Notes: a model not told the origin generated them from the letters alone. Counted from the stretch's first letter, positions 36,286 through 44,949 are shown. The stretch is DNA of 64,000 nt from Actinomadura flavalba DSM 45200 (GCF_000374305.1 NZ_KB894093.1:1984001-2048000); one strand, 5' to 3'. Numbers and translations: made by a program.

Positions 36286-37773
36286 GTGATCCAGGGCATC
36301 GACTACGCGGCGGTCGCGCCGCCGCTGATCCTCGCCGTCGCCGCGATTGGGCTGCTGCTCGCCGACGCCTTCGACGTCCCGCGCCGCGTCCTCGGCTTGC
36401 TGTCGGGCGCCGCCGTCGCGGTGGCGCTCGCCGCGGCGGTGCCGCTGGCCTTCGGCGACCGCCGCGCCACGTTCTGCGTCCCTGCCGGGCTGCGCGGCGA
36501 CGGCCCGCCGTCGTGCTCGTACGTCGCCGACCAGTTCACGATGGTGTTCCAGATCATCGTGCTGGCCGCCGCGCTCGTCGTCGTGCTGCTGTCGCTGCGG
36601 GAGATCACCGACAGCCGCATTCCGGCGGGGGAGTTCCACTTCCTGCTGCTCGCCGCCGTCGTCGGCGCGCTGACGCTGGTCGCCGCCCGCGATCTGATCC
36701 TGCTCGTCGTCGCCCTTGAGACGCTGTCGCTGCCGGTGTTCGCGCTCGTGGCGCTGCGCCGCTACGACGGCGTCGCCTCCGAGGCGGCCATCAAGCTGTT
36801 CCTCGTCTCGGTCGTCTCGGCGGCGGTGATGCTGTTCGGCGTCAGTCTCGTCTACGGCGCGACCGGCGCCATGCACCTCGATCGCATCGCGCCCGCGCTG
36901 GAGAACCTGCCCGGCACGCTCGACCCCGTCGCCGGGGCCGGGATCGTGCTCGTCCTCGTCGGTTTCGGGTTCAAGGTCGCGGCGGTGCCGTTCCACTTCT
37001 GGGCGCCGGACGTCTACCAGGGCGCGCCGCTGCCCGTCGCCGCGTTCTTGTCCGTCGTGTCGAAGGCCGCCGGGTTCGCCGGATTCGCGATCGTCCTGTC
37101 CCTCGGGTTCCCCGCCTACGGGCACATCTGGGGGCCGGTCGTCGGCGTCATCGCCGCGCTGACGATGACGCTCGGCAACCTCATGGCGTTGCGGCAGGGC
37201 ACCGCGATCCGGCTGCTGGCGTGGTCGTCGATCGCGCAGTCGGGCTACATGCTGGCGCCGCTGGCCGTCGGCGCGAACCGGCTCCCCGAGGCCGTCGCCG
37301 CCACCACCGCCTACATGGCGCTGTACGCGGTGATGAACCTGGGCGCGTTCGCCGTCGTCATCGGGTTCCGTCGGCGGCTCGGTGCCGTCGGTGGCTGGGA
37401 CTCCCTCGCCGACTACCAGGGCCTCGGCCGCCGCAGCCCGGCCGTGGCGGCGGCGCTGGCGTTCTTCCTCATCTGCCTGGCCGGTCTGCCGCCGGGCGTC
37501 ATGGGGCTGTTCGCGAAGGTCGTCGTGTTCCGCGCCACCGTCGCCGGAGGCGTCACCTGGCTCGCCGTGATCATGGCGCTGAACACGGTGATCGGGCTCT
37601 ACTACTACCTGAAGTGGGCGGTGCGCCTGTTCGGCGAGCCGTCCGGCCCCGCCTACGCGACCGCCGTGCCTGGACTGCCGCTGCGCGTGGTCGTCGCGGT
37701 GACGGCCGCCGGGGCGATCGTGCTGTCCGTCGCGCCGCAGATCGTTCTCCAGGCAGTGACGTCTGTCACCTAG
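36286..37773 (+). CDS. nuoN: Complex I subunit N, proton channel
   Basis: The 495-residue antiporter-like subunit holds the conserved membrane segment LVVALETLSLPVFALVALRR and VGFGFKVAAVPFHFWAPDV. It is the last nuo gene in the set. GTG start, separated from nuoM by 3 bases. A hairpin follows its stop. Confidence 0.94.
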   Translation: MIQGIDYAAVAPPLILAVAAIGLLLADAFDVPRRVLGLLSGAAVAVALAAAVPLAFGDRRATFCVPAGLRGDGPPSCSYVADQFTMVFQIIVLAAALVVVLLSLREITDSRIPAGEFHFLLLAAVVGALTLVAARDLILLVVALETLSLPVFALVALRRYDGVASEAAIKLFLVSVVSAAVMLFGVSLVYGATGAMHLDRIAPALENLPGTLDPVAGAGIVLVLVGFGFKVAAVPFHFWAPDVYQGAPLPVAAFLSVVSKAAGFAGFAIVLSLGFPAYGHIWGPVVGVIAALTMTLGNLMALRQGTAIRLLAWSSIAQSGYMLAPLAVGANRLPEAVAATTAYMALYAVMNLGAFAVVIGFRRRLGAVGGWDSLADYQGLGRRSPAVAAALAFFLICLAGLPPGVMGLFAKVVVFRATVAGGVTWLAVIMALNTVIGLYYYLKWAVRLFGEPSGPAYATAVPGLPLRVVVAVTAAGAIVLSVAPQIVLQAVTSVT

Positions 37774-37776
37774 TTT

Positions 37777-37806
37777 GGGAACGTTTCTCCTGGTCAAACC
37801 GTTCCC
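37777..37806 (+). terminator. Hairpin after nuoN
   Basis: GGGAACG...CGTTCCC, a 7-bp stem with AAA/TTT-type extensions and a 16-base loop, directly after the nuoN stop and before htpX. It may end the nuo transcript or be an operator for htpX. Confidence 0.4.
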
Positions 37807-37840
37807 TGGGTGATCGAACGCTACCGGGAGGGCGGGTGAC

Positions 37841-38695
37841 GTGGGCTTCAACGGCGTCAAGACGGCGGCTCTGATCGCCTCGCTGTCCGCGCTGATGCTG
37901 CTGGTCGGCTGGGCCTTGGGCGGAAGCGTCGGCCTCGCCGTCGCGCTGGTCATCGCGCTCGGCACGAACGGCGTCGCGTACTTCTTCAGCGACCGCATCG
38001 CGTTGCGCTCCATGCGGGCACATCCGGTCGGCGAGGTCGAGGCGCCCGTCCTGTACCGGCTCGTGCGCGAGCTGGCGACGTCCGCGCGGCAGCCGATGCC
38101 GCGCCTGTACGTCTCCGAGACCCTCCAGCCGAACGCCTTCGCCACCGGCCGCAACCCGCGCAACGCCGCCGTCTGCTGCACGCGCGGCATCCTGCGCATG
38201 CTCGACGAACGTGAGCTGCGCGCCGTCCTCGGGCACGAGCTGTCCCACGTCTACAACCGGGACATCCTCATCTCCTCGGTCGCCGCCGCCATCGCCACGG
38301 TGATCACCTACCTGTCCCATCTGGCGATCTTCCTCCCGATCGGACGGTCGGACGACGACGACGGCCCCGGCCTGCTCGGCGCGCTCCTGATGATGATCCT
38401 CGGCCCGATCGCGGCGGCCGTCGTCCAGATGGCGATCAGCCGCACCCGCGAGTACCAGGCCGACGCCTCCGGCGCCGCGCTGACCGGCGACCCGCTCGCA
38501 CTGGCGTCCGCGCTCCGCAAGATCGAGGCGGGCACCCAGGCGATGCCCCTCCCGCAGGACCCGCAGCTCGCCTCCACCAGCTCCCTGATGATCGCCAACC
38601 CGTTCCGCGGCGGCGGCATCGGCAGGCTCTTCTCCACCCACCCGCCGACCGCCGAGCGCGTCGCCCGCCTGGAACGCATGGCCGGCCACCGCTGA
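37841..38695 (+). CDS. htpX: HtpX-type membrane zinc metalloprotease
   Basis: The 284-residue protease has two N-terminal TM helices, the zinc-binding HELSH (132-136, followed by VYNRD), a further pair of helices (about 150-165 and 178-198), and a downstream EYQADASGA motif with the third ligand glutamate. It degrades misfolded membrane proteins. The GTG start has GGGAGGG upstream. From memory, streptomycetes also place an htpX homologue next to a short nuo locus. Confidence 0.92.
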   Translation: MGFNGVKTAALIASLSALMLLVGWALGGSVGLAVALVIALGTNGVAYFFSDRIALRSMRAHPVGEVEAPVLYRLVRELATSARQPMPRLYVSETLQPNAFATGRNPRNAAVCCTRGILRMLDERELRAVLGHELSHVYNRDILISSVAAAIATVITYLSHLAIFLPIGRSDDDDGPGLLGALLMMILGPIAAAVVQMAISRTREYQADASGAALTGDPLALASALRKIEAGTQAMPLPQDPQLASTSSLMIANPFRGGGIGRLFSTHPPTAERVARLERMAGHR

Positions 38696-38764
38696 TCCGT
38701 CCGTCCCGCGGACGGTTGTCAGGTTGCTCCGAACCGGGCGGGGGTTCGCCGCGTCAGAGGTAAC

Positions 38765-38807
38765 GAGTGCGCCGGGACCTTCTGCGGGGGAGGGACCCGG
38801 CGCACTC
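38765..38807. terminator. Bidirectional terminator, htpX / yajQ
   Basis: GAGTGCGCCGGG and CCCGGCGCACTC form a perfect 12-bp stem with a 19-base loop between two convergent genes. It could serve both directions. Confidence 0.75.
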
Positions 38808-38922
38808 CCTCCGAAACGTCACGCGGCCCGGCCCCCCTCCGGCATCTGGGCCGCGTGGCCCGAGTGGCGGGCCGCCGCCAACGACGTCGGCGGCTCGCGC
38901 CCCGCTCCGTGATCGGACCAGG

Positions 38923-39411
38923 TCAGCGATAGTTCACGAACTGCAGGGCGACGTCCAGGTCCTTGCCCTTGAGCAGGGAGATGATCTCCTGGAGGTCGTC
39001 CTTCTTCTTGGAGCTGACGCGCAGCTCCTCGCCCTGGATCTGCGCCTTGACGCCCTTGGGGCCCTCGTCGCGGATGATCTTGCCGATCTTCTTGGCGTTC
39101 TCCTGCGAGATGCCCTCCTTGAGGGCCACCGTCAGCTTGTAGACCTTGCCGGACGCCTTCGGCTCCGTCGGGTCGATCGACTTCAGCGAGATCTGCCGCT
39201 TCACCAGCTTGTCCTTCAGCACGTCCAGGACGGCGTTGGCGCGCTCCTCGGAGTTCGCCTGGATCTCGATCGCCTCACCGGACCATTTGATCCCCGCGTC
39301 GACGTTACGGAAGTCGAACCGGTTCGCGACCTCCTTCGCCGCCTGGTTGAGCGCGTTGTCGACCTCCTGCCGGTCGAGCTTCGAAACGATGTCGAAAGAG
39401 CTGTCCGCCAT
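38923..39411 (-). CDS. yajQ: YajQ-family nucleotide-binding protein
   Basis: The 162-residue protein is a standard YajQ (two ferredoxin-like folds), starting [20 protein letters not shown]. Members bind nucleotides, and some bind cyclic di-GMP as effectors. A second in-frame ATG six codons upstream, at 39429, is possible, but MADSSFD is the family start. Confidence 0.93.
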   Translation of the reverse strand: MADSSFDIVSKLDRQEVDNALNQAAKEVANRFDFRNVDAGIKWSGEAIEIQANSEERANAVLDVLKDKLVKRQISLKSIDPTEPKASGKVYKLTVALKEGISQENAKKIGKIIRDEGPKGVKAQIQGEELRVSSKKKDDLQEIISLLKGKDLDVALQFVNYR

Positions 39412-39582
39412 AGCACAACCATCCTTCAAGCTGGGGAAACGGTCCGCAGAGCGTGCCCGGACGGAGCACGACGCACGGAGTCAGCGTAGCGAGCGTGTGT
39501 GCGGTCTCGCGGAAAGGGCACCGTGCGTGCGGACGACTCGCCACACTGGTCGTCGAACCCCGGAAACGACCGCGGAGGCCCC

Positions 39583-39783
39583 GTGAAGCCCGCTGATGCA
39601 GCAGAACTGGAAGAAATGGACAAGGTGGACGTCCATCCCGACGTTCACCGCGCGACGGAACCGGACGAAGACCAGATCCTGCGCGACCTGTACGGAGAGC
39701 CCGACGCCGAGGGCGTCTTCCGCGGCGCCGCGATCGCACCCCACGAGGACCCGGTCGAGGACGCGGACGAGGGGGACGTCTGA
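39583..39783 (+). CDS. Small acidic protein, partner of the CHAP lysin
   Basis: The 66-residue protein is strongly acidic (20 or so Asp/Glu) with no membrane segment, and I recognise no family. Strong GGAGG sits 5 bases before the GTG. Its stop shares a base with the ATG of the next gene, so the two are coupled. It may modulate or chaperone that cell-wall hydrolase. Confidence 0.6.
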   Translation: MKPADAAELEEMDKVDVHPDVHRATEPDEDQILRDLYGEPDAEGVFRGAAIAPHEDPVEDADEGDV

Positions 39784-40505
39784 TGGGCACCGCCGCGGGA
39801 ATGCTGGCCGAGGCCCGCAAGTCGCTCGGCCTGCGCGGACGTCCGAACTACATCACGCGCGACTACGCGGCCCGGCACGGCGGCGAGTTCCTGTCCGCGC
39901 CGTGGTGCGACATGGCCGTCACGTACTGGGCGCGGCGCTCGGGCAACGCGGGCGCCGTCCTGCCGGGCGGCGACCGCGCCTACACCGTCTGGCACGCGCA
40001 GGACTTCCAGAAGGCCGGTCGCTGGCACACCGGCACGGCCGCGAACCTGAGCAAGGCCAAGCCCGGCGACATCGTGTTCTTCGACTGGGGCGCGACGAAC
40101 AGCGTCGGCGCCATCGACCACGTCGGCGTCGTCGAGAAGGTCCTGTCCGGCGGCCGCGTCCAGACGATCGAGGGCAACACCTCCGACGCGGTCCTGCGCC
40201 GTGTCCGCGGCGCCGACACCGTCGCCGGCTTCGGCCGCCCCGCCTACACCGGCGGCACCTCTTCCTGGACGGAGAAAGCTGTGAAGAACCTGCCCCAGCT
40301 CAAGCGCGGCTCGACCGGCGAGGCCGTGCACACCCTGCGCGGTCTCCTGCACGCCCGCTCCCACCAGGAGATCGGCCCCGTGGAGGGCGGCTTCGACGCC
40401 AAGGTCGAGGCGGCGGTCAAGGCCGTCCAGAAGTGGGGCGGCGTCCCCGCCGACGGCATCGTCGGCCCCCAGACCTGGCCCATCCTCCTCCGCGTCCACA
40501 AGTGA
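39783..40505 (+). CDS. CHAP-domain peptidoglycan hydrolase, no signal peptide
   Basis: The 240-residue protein has a CHAP/NlpC-like N-terminal domain (about 1-150; catalytic Cys in SAPWCDMAVTYWA, His in IDHVGVVE, and EGNTSD), then a peptidoglycan-binding domain (about 170-240, LKRGSTGEAVHTLRGLL and GVPADGIVGPQTWP). It would cut cell-wall peptide bonds. There is no signal peptide or TM helix, as in phage endolysins. The tRNA-Tyr gene starts 59 bases downstream, and a phage remnant is a reasonable inference. It is coupled to the 66-residue upstream gene. Confidence 0.78.
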   Translation: MGTAAGMLAEARKSLGLRGRPNYITRDYAARHGGEFLSAPWCDMAVTYWARRSGNAGAVLPGGDRAYTVWHAQDFQKAGRWHTGTAANLSKAKPGDIVFFDWGATNSVGAIDHVGVVEKVLSGGRVQTIEGNTSDAVLRRVRGADTVAGFGRPAYTGGTSSWTEKAVKNLPQLKRGSTGEAVHTLRGLLHARSHQEIGPVEGGFDAKVEAAVKAVQKWGGVPADGIVGPQTWPILLRVHK

Positions 40506-40564
40506 TGTCACGTCCGCTCCCCCCGTCCGCTATCCTTCCTAGTGCCGCCGCGAAAGCGAGCGCC

Positions 40565-40646
40565 CGGCGGGTTGCCCGAGTGGCCAATGGGAGCGGACTG
40601 TAAATCCGTCGGCTTAGCCTACGCAGGTTCGAACCCTGCACCCGCC
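40565..40646 (+). tRNA. tRNA-Tyr (GUA)
   Basis: An 82-base class II tRNA: acceptor GGCGGGT pairs with ACCCGCC, long variable arm, T arm GCAGGTTCGAACCCTGC, anticodon loop CTGTAAA giving GTA. Discriminator A. A -10-like TATCCT lies at 40531. Confidence 0.93.
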
Positions 40647-40655
40647 ACACACTGA

Positions 40656-40695
40656 GAACGGCCCTTCACCAGGTAGAACACGGTGGAGGGCCGTT
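40656..40695 (+). terminator. Terminator after tRNA-Tyr
   Basis: AACGGCCCTTCACC pairs with GGTGGAGGGCCGTT (14 bp, one G-T), 12-base loop, followed by TTTGC. Confidence 0.8.
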
Positions 40696-40895
40696 TGCGT
40701 TCGGTTCGGTCGAGAGTGCGTTTCTTCTGCGGGGCAACCGATGTGTCTTCATGACAGGTCGACGCCGGAATGCTTTGTTTCGTTGTCGGGCATGTGGGTG
40801 CGGGTTTCCGGCCGCTGTCCGCAGCGGTGTGGTGTGCTCGCAGGACGGGTGGGGATGTACCCGGGCGTATGGGTTTCTGCGCTAGGAGGAGTGTC

Positions 40896-41123
40896 GTGGT
40901 TGAGGCGTGGCGGCTTGGTGGGGAGTCGGACACTGTGGCTGAGCGGGCCGGGAACGCGGATGACGGGCCGGTGGAGGAGAAGCCGGTGCCGCGGGACGTG
41001 CCGGTGGACGAGTTCAGCGAGCTGCCCGAGGGGCTGCGGGAGGAAGTCGGGGAAGAAGAGAGCGACGCGGTGAAGGACGACCCCGAGACCGAGCCCGCCG
41101 AGGAGGCGGGGCCCGCCTCCTGA
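40896..41123 (+). CDS. Small acidic hypothetical protein
   Basis: A 75-residue protein with many Glu/Asp and Pro and no TM segment. AGGAGG lies 6 bases before the GTG, so it is a good candidate for a real gene. The DUF1275-type gene follows 10 bases on. No family recognised. Confidence 0.55.
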   Translation: MVEAWRLGGESDTVAERAGNADDGPVEEKPVPRDVPVDEFSELPEGLREEVGEEESDAVKDDPETEPAEEAGPAS

Positions 41124-41133
41124 CGCCGGGGCC

Positions 41134-41763
41134 ATGGCGAGGACGCGGTATCGGCACGGGGTGCCGCTCGCGGTACTGGCGTTCGCCGCCGGCACCGCCG
41201 ACGGGCTGAGCTATCTGGGCGTCGGGCAGGTGTTCACGGCGAACATGACCGGGAACATCGTCCTGCTCGGAACGTCGGTGAGCCGGGGCGCGGTCGGGGA
41301 GGCGGCGGAATCGGCGCTGGCGTTCGGCGGATTCGTCGTCGGGGCGCTGGGCGGGTTCGCGCTGGCGGGGCGCGATCCCCGGTGGGGGCGGCGGACGCGG
41401 GTCGCGCTGCTGGTCGAGCTGGCATTGCTGGTCCTGTTTGCGTTGGTATGGGGTACATGGGCGCCCGCCGTGGTCCTGTGCGCGGGCACCGCGATGGGGT
41501 TGCAGAGCGCGCTCGCGACGCGGATCGGCGTTTCGGGCATTTCGACGACGTACGTCACGGGGACGCTGACCGCGCTGCTCGGGCAGCTCGCCGAGCTGGC
41601 CCGGCCGGACGCGTCGGCCGTCCGCCGCCTCGGCGTGATCGCGGCCGTGGGCGTGGGGGCGGCGACGGCCGGGGCGCTGCTGCGGTGGGCGGAGCCGGTC
41701 GCGCCGTGGGCACCGGTCGTGGCGGTGCTCGCCGTCGTCGTCATGACGTGGGGCGAGGAGTAG
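41134..41763 (+). CDS. YoaK/DUF1275 family membrane protein
   Basis: The 209-residue protein has six hydrophobic segments and the family pattern FAAGTADGLSYLGVGQVFTA, NMTGNIVLLGT. The family is widespread in bacteria and its biochemical function is not settled. It is next to a PP2C-like phosphatase gene with 3 bases between. Confidence 0.87.
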   Translation: MARTRYRHGVPLAVLAFAAGTADGLSYLGVGQVFTANMTGNIVLLGTSVSRGAVGEAAESALAFGGFVVGALGGFALAGRDPRWGRRTRVALLVELALLVLFALVWGTWAPAVVLCAGTAMGLQSALATRIGVSGISTTYVTGTLTALLGQLAELARPDASAVRRLGVIAAVGVGAATAGALLRWAEPVAPWAPVVAVLAVVVMTWGEE

Positions 41764-41766
41764 GTC

Positions 41767-42510
41767 GTGCAGGTCACCTACGCCAGTGCGGCGACGCCGG
41801 GCGGCGTCAACGAGGACCACGTCGTCGCCGGTGACGGCTGGGCCGCGGTGCTGGACGGCGCGACGGCGCGGCCCGGCGTCGTCACCGGCTGCGCGCACGA
41901 CCCGGCGTGGCTGGTGCGCCGGCTCGGGGGAGCCCTGGCCGTCCGGCTGGGGGACGGCGCGGGCGACCTGCGCGACGTCCTGGCCGAGGCCATCGACGAG
42001 GTCCGGACCCGGCACGACGGCTGCGACCTGGGCAACCCGGACAGCCCGTCGACGACGGTGTCGATCGTCCGCTGGCACGGCCGCCGCCTCGACTGGCTCG
42101 TGCTCGCAGACTCGCCCGTCCTGGTGGACGACGGCGCGGTCCGCGTCGTCCGTGACGACCGCGTCGACCGCCTCCCGTCGTACACGGCCGAGGCCGTCCG
42201 CGCGGCCCGCAACAGCGCGGGCGGTTTCTGGGTGGCGAGCACCCGCCCGGAGGCGGCCTACGAGGCGGTCGTCGGGACGGCGCCGGACGTGCGGCGCGCC
42301 GCCGTCCTGAGCGACGGCGCGTCCCGCCTGGTGGAACTGTTCGGCGCGCTGACCTGGCCGGGCCTGCTCGACGCGCTGGACGCCGAGGGCCCCGCCGCCG
42401 TCATCGCCCGCACCCGCGCCGCCGAGGCCGCGCACACCGCGCCGATCGTCCGCGGCAAGCCGCATGACGACGCGACGGCGGTCGTGCTGCGGGCCATTGC
42501 CCAATCCTAG
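41767..42510 (+). CDS. PP2C-like protein phosphatase
   Basis: The 247-residue protein keeps the core PP2C pattern: GGVNEDHVVAGDGWAAVLDGAT near the start, with Asp residues that would bind metal, DSPVLV near the middle, and a C-terminal GKPHDDATAVVLRA with the terminal metal aspartates. It would dephosphorylate Ser/Thr proteins. GTG start at 41767; the gene is just 3 bases after the DUF1275-type gene and may be in its operon. Confidence 0.75.
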   Translation: MQVTYASAATPGGVNEDHVVAGDGWAAVLDGATARPGVVTGCAHDPAWLVRRLGGALAVRLGDGAGDLRDVLAEAIDEVRTRHDGCDLGNPDSPSTTVSIVRWHGRRLDWLVLADSPVLVDDGAVRVVRDDRVDRLPSYTAEAVRAARNSAGGFWVASTRPEAAYEAVVGTAPDVRRAAVLSDGASRLVELFGALTWPGLLDALDAEGPAAVIARTRAAEAAHTAPIVRGKPHDDATAVVLRAIAQS

Positions 42511-42526
42511 AATCGTTTTCTAGAAT
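42497..42526 (+). promoter_or_regulatory. Leaderless promoter and operator of the acyl-CoA dehydrogenase gene
   Basis: -35 TTGCCC (42497-42502), 18-base spacer, -10 TAGAAT (42521-42526), then 7 bases to ATG 42534. An inverted repeat CTAGAA-N5-TTCTAG (42507-42523) overlaps the -10. A repressor binding there could block transcription. Confidence 0.6.
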
Positions 42527-42533
42527 GCGGCGC

Positions 42534-43664
42534 ATGGACTCCGCTGACTTCGCCGCCGTCCTCGACGCCGTGCGCACCCTCGTCCGCGATCAGGTCGTCC
42601 CGCGCGAGGACGAGATCGAGGAGACCGACGCCATCCCCGAGCCGGTGCGCGCCGCCGCCCGCGCGATGGGCCTGTTCGGGTACGCGCTGCCGGAGGAGTA
42701 CGGCGGGCTCGGGCTGACGCTCGGCGAGGAGGTCCGGCTCGTCTTCGAGATCGGCTACGCCAGCCCGGCGTTCCGCTCCATGTTCGGGACGAGCAACGGC
42801 ATCGCCGGCCAGGTCCTCGTGCACGCGGGCACCGACGAACAGAAGGACGCCTGGCTGCCCCGGCTCGCGTCCGGCGAGGTCGTCGGCGCGTTCGCGCTCA
42901 CCGAGGCCGAGGCCGGCTCGGACCCGAGCACGCTCACCACCACCGCCCGCCGCGAGGGCGACGGCTACGTCCTGGACGGCGCCAAGCGCTTCATCACCAA
43001 CGCGCCCGAGGCCGACGTCCTCATGGTCTTCGCCCGCACGGGCGGCGCGGGCGGACGCGGCATCTCCACCTTCCTCGTCGAGCGCGACGCACCCGGCCTG
43101 CGCGTCGGCCCGCCGGACGCCAAGATGGGCCAGCGCGGCGCGCATACCGCCGAGGTGTTCCTGGACGGCGTGCGCGTCCCGGCGGCCGCGCTGATCGGCG
43201 CCGAGGGCAGCGGCCTGCGCACCGCGATGTCCTCGCTGGCGCACGGCCGCGTCAGCATCGCCGCCGTCTGCGTCGGCCTGGCCCAGCGCATCCTGGACGA
43301 GACGGTCGCGTACGCCCGCGAACGCTCGCAGGGCGGCGCCCGCATCGGTGACCACCAGCTCGTGCAGGGCCTGATCGCTGACTCCCAGGCCGAGCTGTAC
43401 GCCGGACGCGCCATGGTGCTGGAGGCCGCCCGCGCCTACGACGCGGGGGAGGACACCCGCATCGGCCCGTCGTCGGCGAAGTACTTCTGCTCGGAGATGG
43501 TCGGCCGCGTAGCCGACCGCGGCGTGCAGGTCTTCGGCGGCATGGGCTACATGCGCGGTGTCCCCGTCGAGCGCTTCTACCGTGACGCCCGTCTCTTCCG
43601 GATCTACGAGGGGACGAGCCAGATTCAGCAGCTCGTCATCGCCCGCGCGCTGCTGCGCGACTGA
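42534..43664 (+). CDS. Acyl-CoA dehydrogenase
   Basis: The 376-residue protein has the family landmarks FALTEAEAGSDPSTL at the flavin/substrate site and YEGTSQIQQLVIARALLRD, with the catalytic Glu359. It should introduce the trans-2 double bond in an acyl-CoA; chain length cannot be told. I chose ATG 42534 because it is exactly 7 bases after a good -10 hexamer; ATG 42525 is also in frame. No partner beta-oxidation gene adjoins. Confidence 0.9.
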   Translation: MDSADFAAVLDAVRTLVRDQVVPREDEIEETDAIPEPVRAAARAMGLFGYALPEEYGGLGLTLGEEVRLVFEIGYASPAFRSMFGTSNGIAGQVLVHAGTDEQKDAWLPRLASGEVVGAFALTEAEAGSDPSTLTTTARREGDGYVLDGAKRFITNAPEADVLMVFARTGGAGGRGISTFLVERDAPGLRVGPPDAKMGQRGAHTAEVFLDGVRVPAAALIGAEGSGLRTAMSSLAHGRVSIAAVCVGLAQRILDETVAYARERSQGGARIGDHQLVQGLIADSQAELYAGRAMVLEAARAYDAGEDTRIGPSSAKYFCSEMVGRVADRGVQVFGGMGYMRGVPVERFYRDARLFRIYEGTSQIQQLVIARALLRD

Positions 43665-43677
43665 CCCCGATTTCGAG

Positions 43678-43707
43678 TTCGTATCCGGTCTCACGGGCGT
43701 GTATGGT
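43678..43707 (+). promoter_or_regulatory. Promoter of tRNA-Thr
   Basis: -35 TTCGTA (43678-43683), 18-base spacer, -10 TATGGT (43702-43707), 33 bases before the mature tRNA. Confidence 0.5.
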
Positions 43708-43740
43708 TACACCCGTCGCCGCGAAAGCGGCGCCGACCAG

Positions 43741-43813
43741 GCCCCTTTAGCTCAGTCGGCAGAGCGTCTCCATGGTAAGGAGAAGGTCTACGGTTCGATT
43801 CCGTAAAGGGGCT
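43741..43813 (+). tRNA. tRNA-Thr (GGU)
   Basis: Acceptor GCCCCTT / AAGGGGC, D arm AGCTCAGTCGGCAGAGC, anticodon loop ATGGTAA giving GGT, T arm CGGTTCGATTCCG. 73 bases, discriminator T. Confidence 0.95.
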
Positions 43814-43888
43814 CCCGGATCTGAGGCCGTCTCGGTGCACACCGAGGCGGCCTTCGGCCGGAGGCGGGAGCCCGCAGGGTTCTCGCGA

Positions 43889-43918
43889 TTCCAGGTCCGT
43901 GTCGGCATCCGGTATCCT
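43889..43918 (+). promoter_or_regulatory. Promoter of tRNA-Met
   Basis: TTCCAG (43889-43894), 18 bases, TATCCT (43913-43918), 26 bases before the tRNA. Only moderate -35. Confidence 0.4.
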
Positions 43919-43944
43919 TGCATCTGGTCCACACCGACCATCGC

Positions 43945-44018
43945 GGCGGGGTAGCTCAGTCAGGCAGAGCAAGCGGCTCATAATCGCTGTGTCGCCGGTT
44001 CAAGTCCGGCCCTCGCTA
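43945..44018 (+). tRNA. tRNA-Met (CAU), elongator
   Basis: Acceptor GGCGGGG pairs with CCTCGCT (two G-T pairs), anticodon loop CTCATAA giving CAT, T arm GCCGGTTCAAGTCCGGC, 74 bases. The anticodon stem is not the GGG/CCC type of initiators, so it is elongator. Confidence 0.92.
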
Positions 44019-44136
44019 CTACCTTGGCCTCTCGCCCCTCACGGGGGCGGGCAGGCTGGGTTGATCCACTCCGGTCACCCTTCTCGGGGCGGCCGATGGT
44101 GACGTCCTAGTTCCTAGCCCAGAAAGGCACTCCATC

Positions 44137-44301
44137 GTGGCTGCCACCGACGTACGGCCGAAGATCACGCTGGCCTGCCAGGAGTGCAAGCACCGCAACT
44201 ACATCACGCGGAAGAACCGGCGCAACGACCCGGACCGCCTTGAGATCAAGAAGTACTGCCCGAACTGCCGGTGCCACCGCGCGCACCGCGAGACCCGCTG
44301 A
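44137..44301 (+). CDS. rpmG: Ribosomal protein bL33
   Basis: A 54-residue protein missed by length filters: [20 protein letters not shown], then [19 protein letters not shown]. The four cysteines of the CxxC...CxxC zinc ribbon are intact, so it is the zinc-containing form. GTG start at 44137 (the preceding AGAAAGG is a fair RBS). It leads the hadA-hadB block as in mycobacteria. Confidence 0.93.
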   Translation: MAATDVRPKITLACQECKHRNYITRKNRRNDPDRLEIKKYCPNCRCHRAHRETR

Positions 44302-44511
44302 CCCGGCAGTTCGCCGCGCCCCCCGGCGCGACTTCGCTTGCACCACGTCCCAGCCCGTTCCCGCGTCCGCCGGGAGCGGGCTGAACGTCGTTCTGTTATG
44401 GTCCCGACCAGCGTTGCCAGCGGGCCGGAACGCTCGCCCGCGCGAGGTCCCGGCCTGTCGCGCGGGAGGCGCGACGAAGCGAGCGGCGCCCAGCTCCGTC
44501 GGAGGGACAGC

Positions 44512-44949
44512 ATGGCACTCAATCGTGACTTCATCGGACGGGCGTTCCCGCCCAGCGCGCCGTACGAGGTCAGCCGGGTCAAGATCCGGGAGTTCGCGGA
44601 CGCCATCGGTGACGCCAACCCCGTCTACCGCGACCCCGCCGCCGCGCAGGCCGCCGGGCATCCCGACGTCGTCGCGCCGCCGACGTTCCCCATCGTCGTG
44701 TCGCTCGCCAACGACGCCCTCGCCGACCCCGAACTCGGCCTCAACTACGCGATGGTCGTGCACGGCGAGCAGTCGTTCGCCTACGAGCGGCCCGTCCGCG
44801 CCGGCGACGTCGTCACCTGCACCTCGACGGTCACCGAGATCAAGGCGATCGGCAAGAACGAGAAGCTCGTCATCGAGACCGAGATCAGGACGGTCGACGG
44901 CGAGCTGATCTGCACCACCCACAACACCATCGTCGAGCGGGGGATCTGA
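44512..44949 (+). CDS. hadA: HadA-type (3R)-hydroxyacyl dehydratase, non-catalytic hot-dog
   Basis: The 145-residue protein is the FAS1-like dehydratase / MaoC N-terminal domain, beginning ALNRDFIGRAFPPSAPYEVS and containing DANPVYRDPAAAQAAGHPDV. In mycobacteria HadA pairs with HadB, which carries the catalytic residues; the pair dehydrates 3-hydroxyacyl-ACP in FAS-II chain elongation. GGAGGGACAGC precedes the ATG. TGATG overlap with hadB. Confidence 0.88.
   Translation: MALNRDFIGRAFPPSAPYEVSRVKIREFADAIGDANPVYRDPAAAQAAGHPDVVAPPTFPIVVSLANDALADPELGLNYAMVVHGEQSFAYERPVRAGDVVTCTSTVTEIKAIGKNEKLVIETEIRTVDGELICTTHNTIVERGI

Noticed and set aside
34720..38199. 1159-codon minus frame
   Set aside because: Antisense shadow of nuoM-nuoN-htpX.
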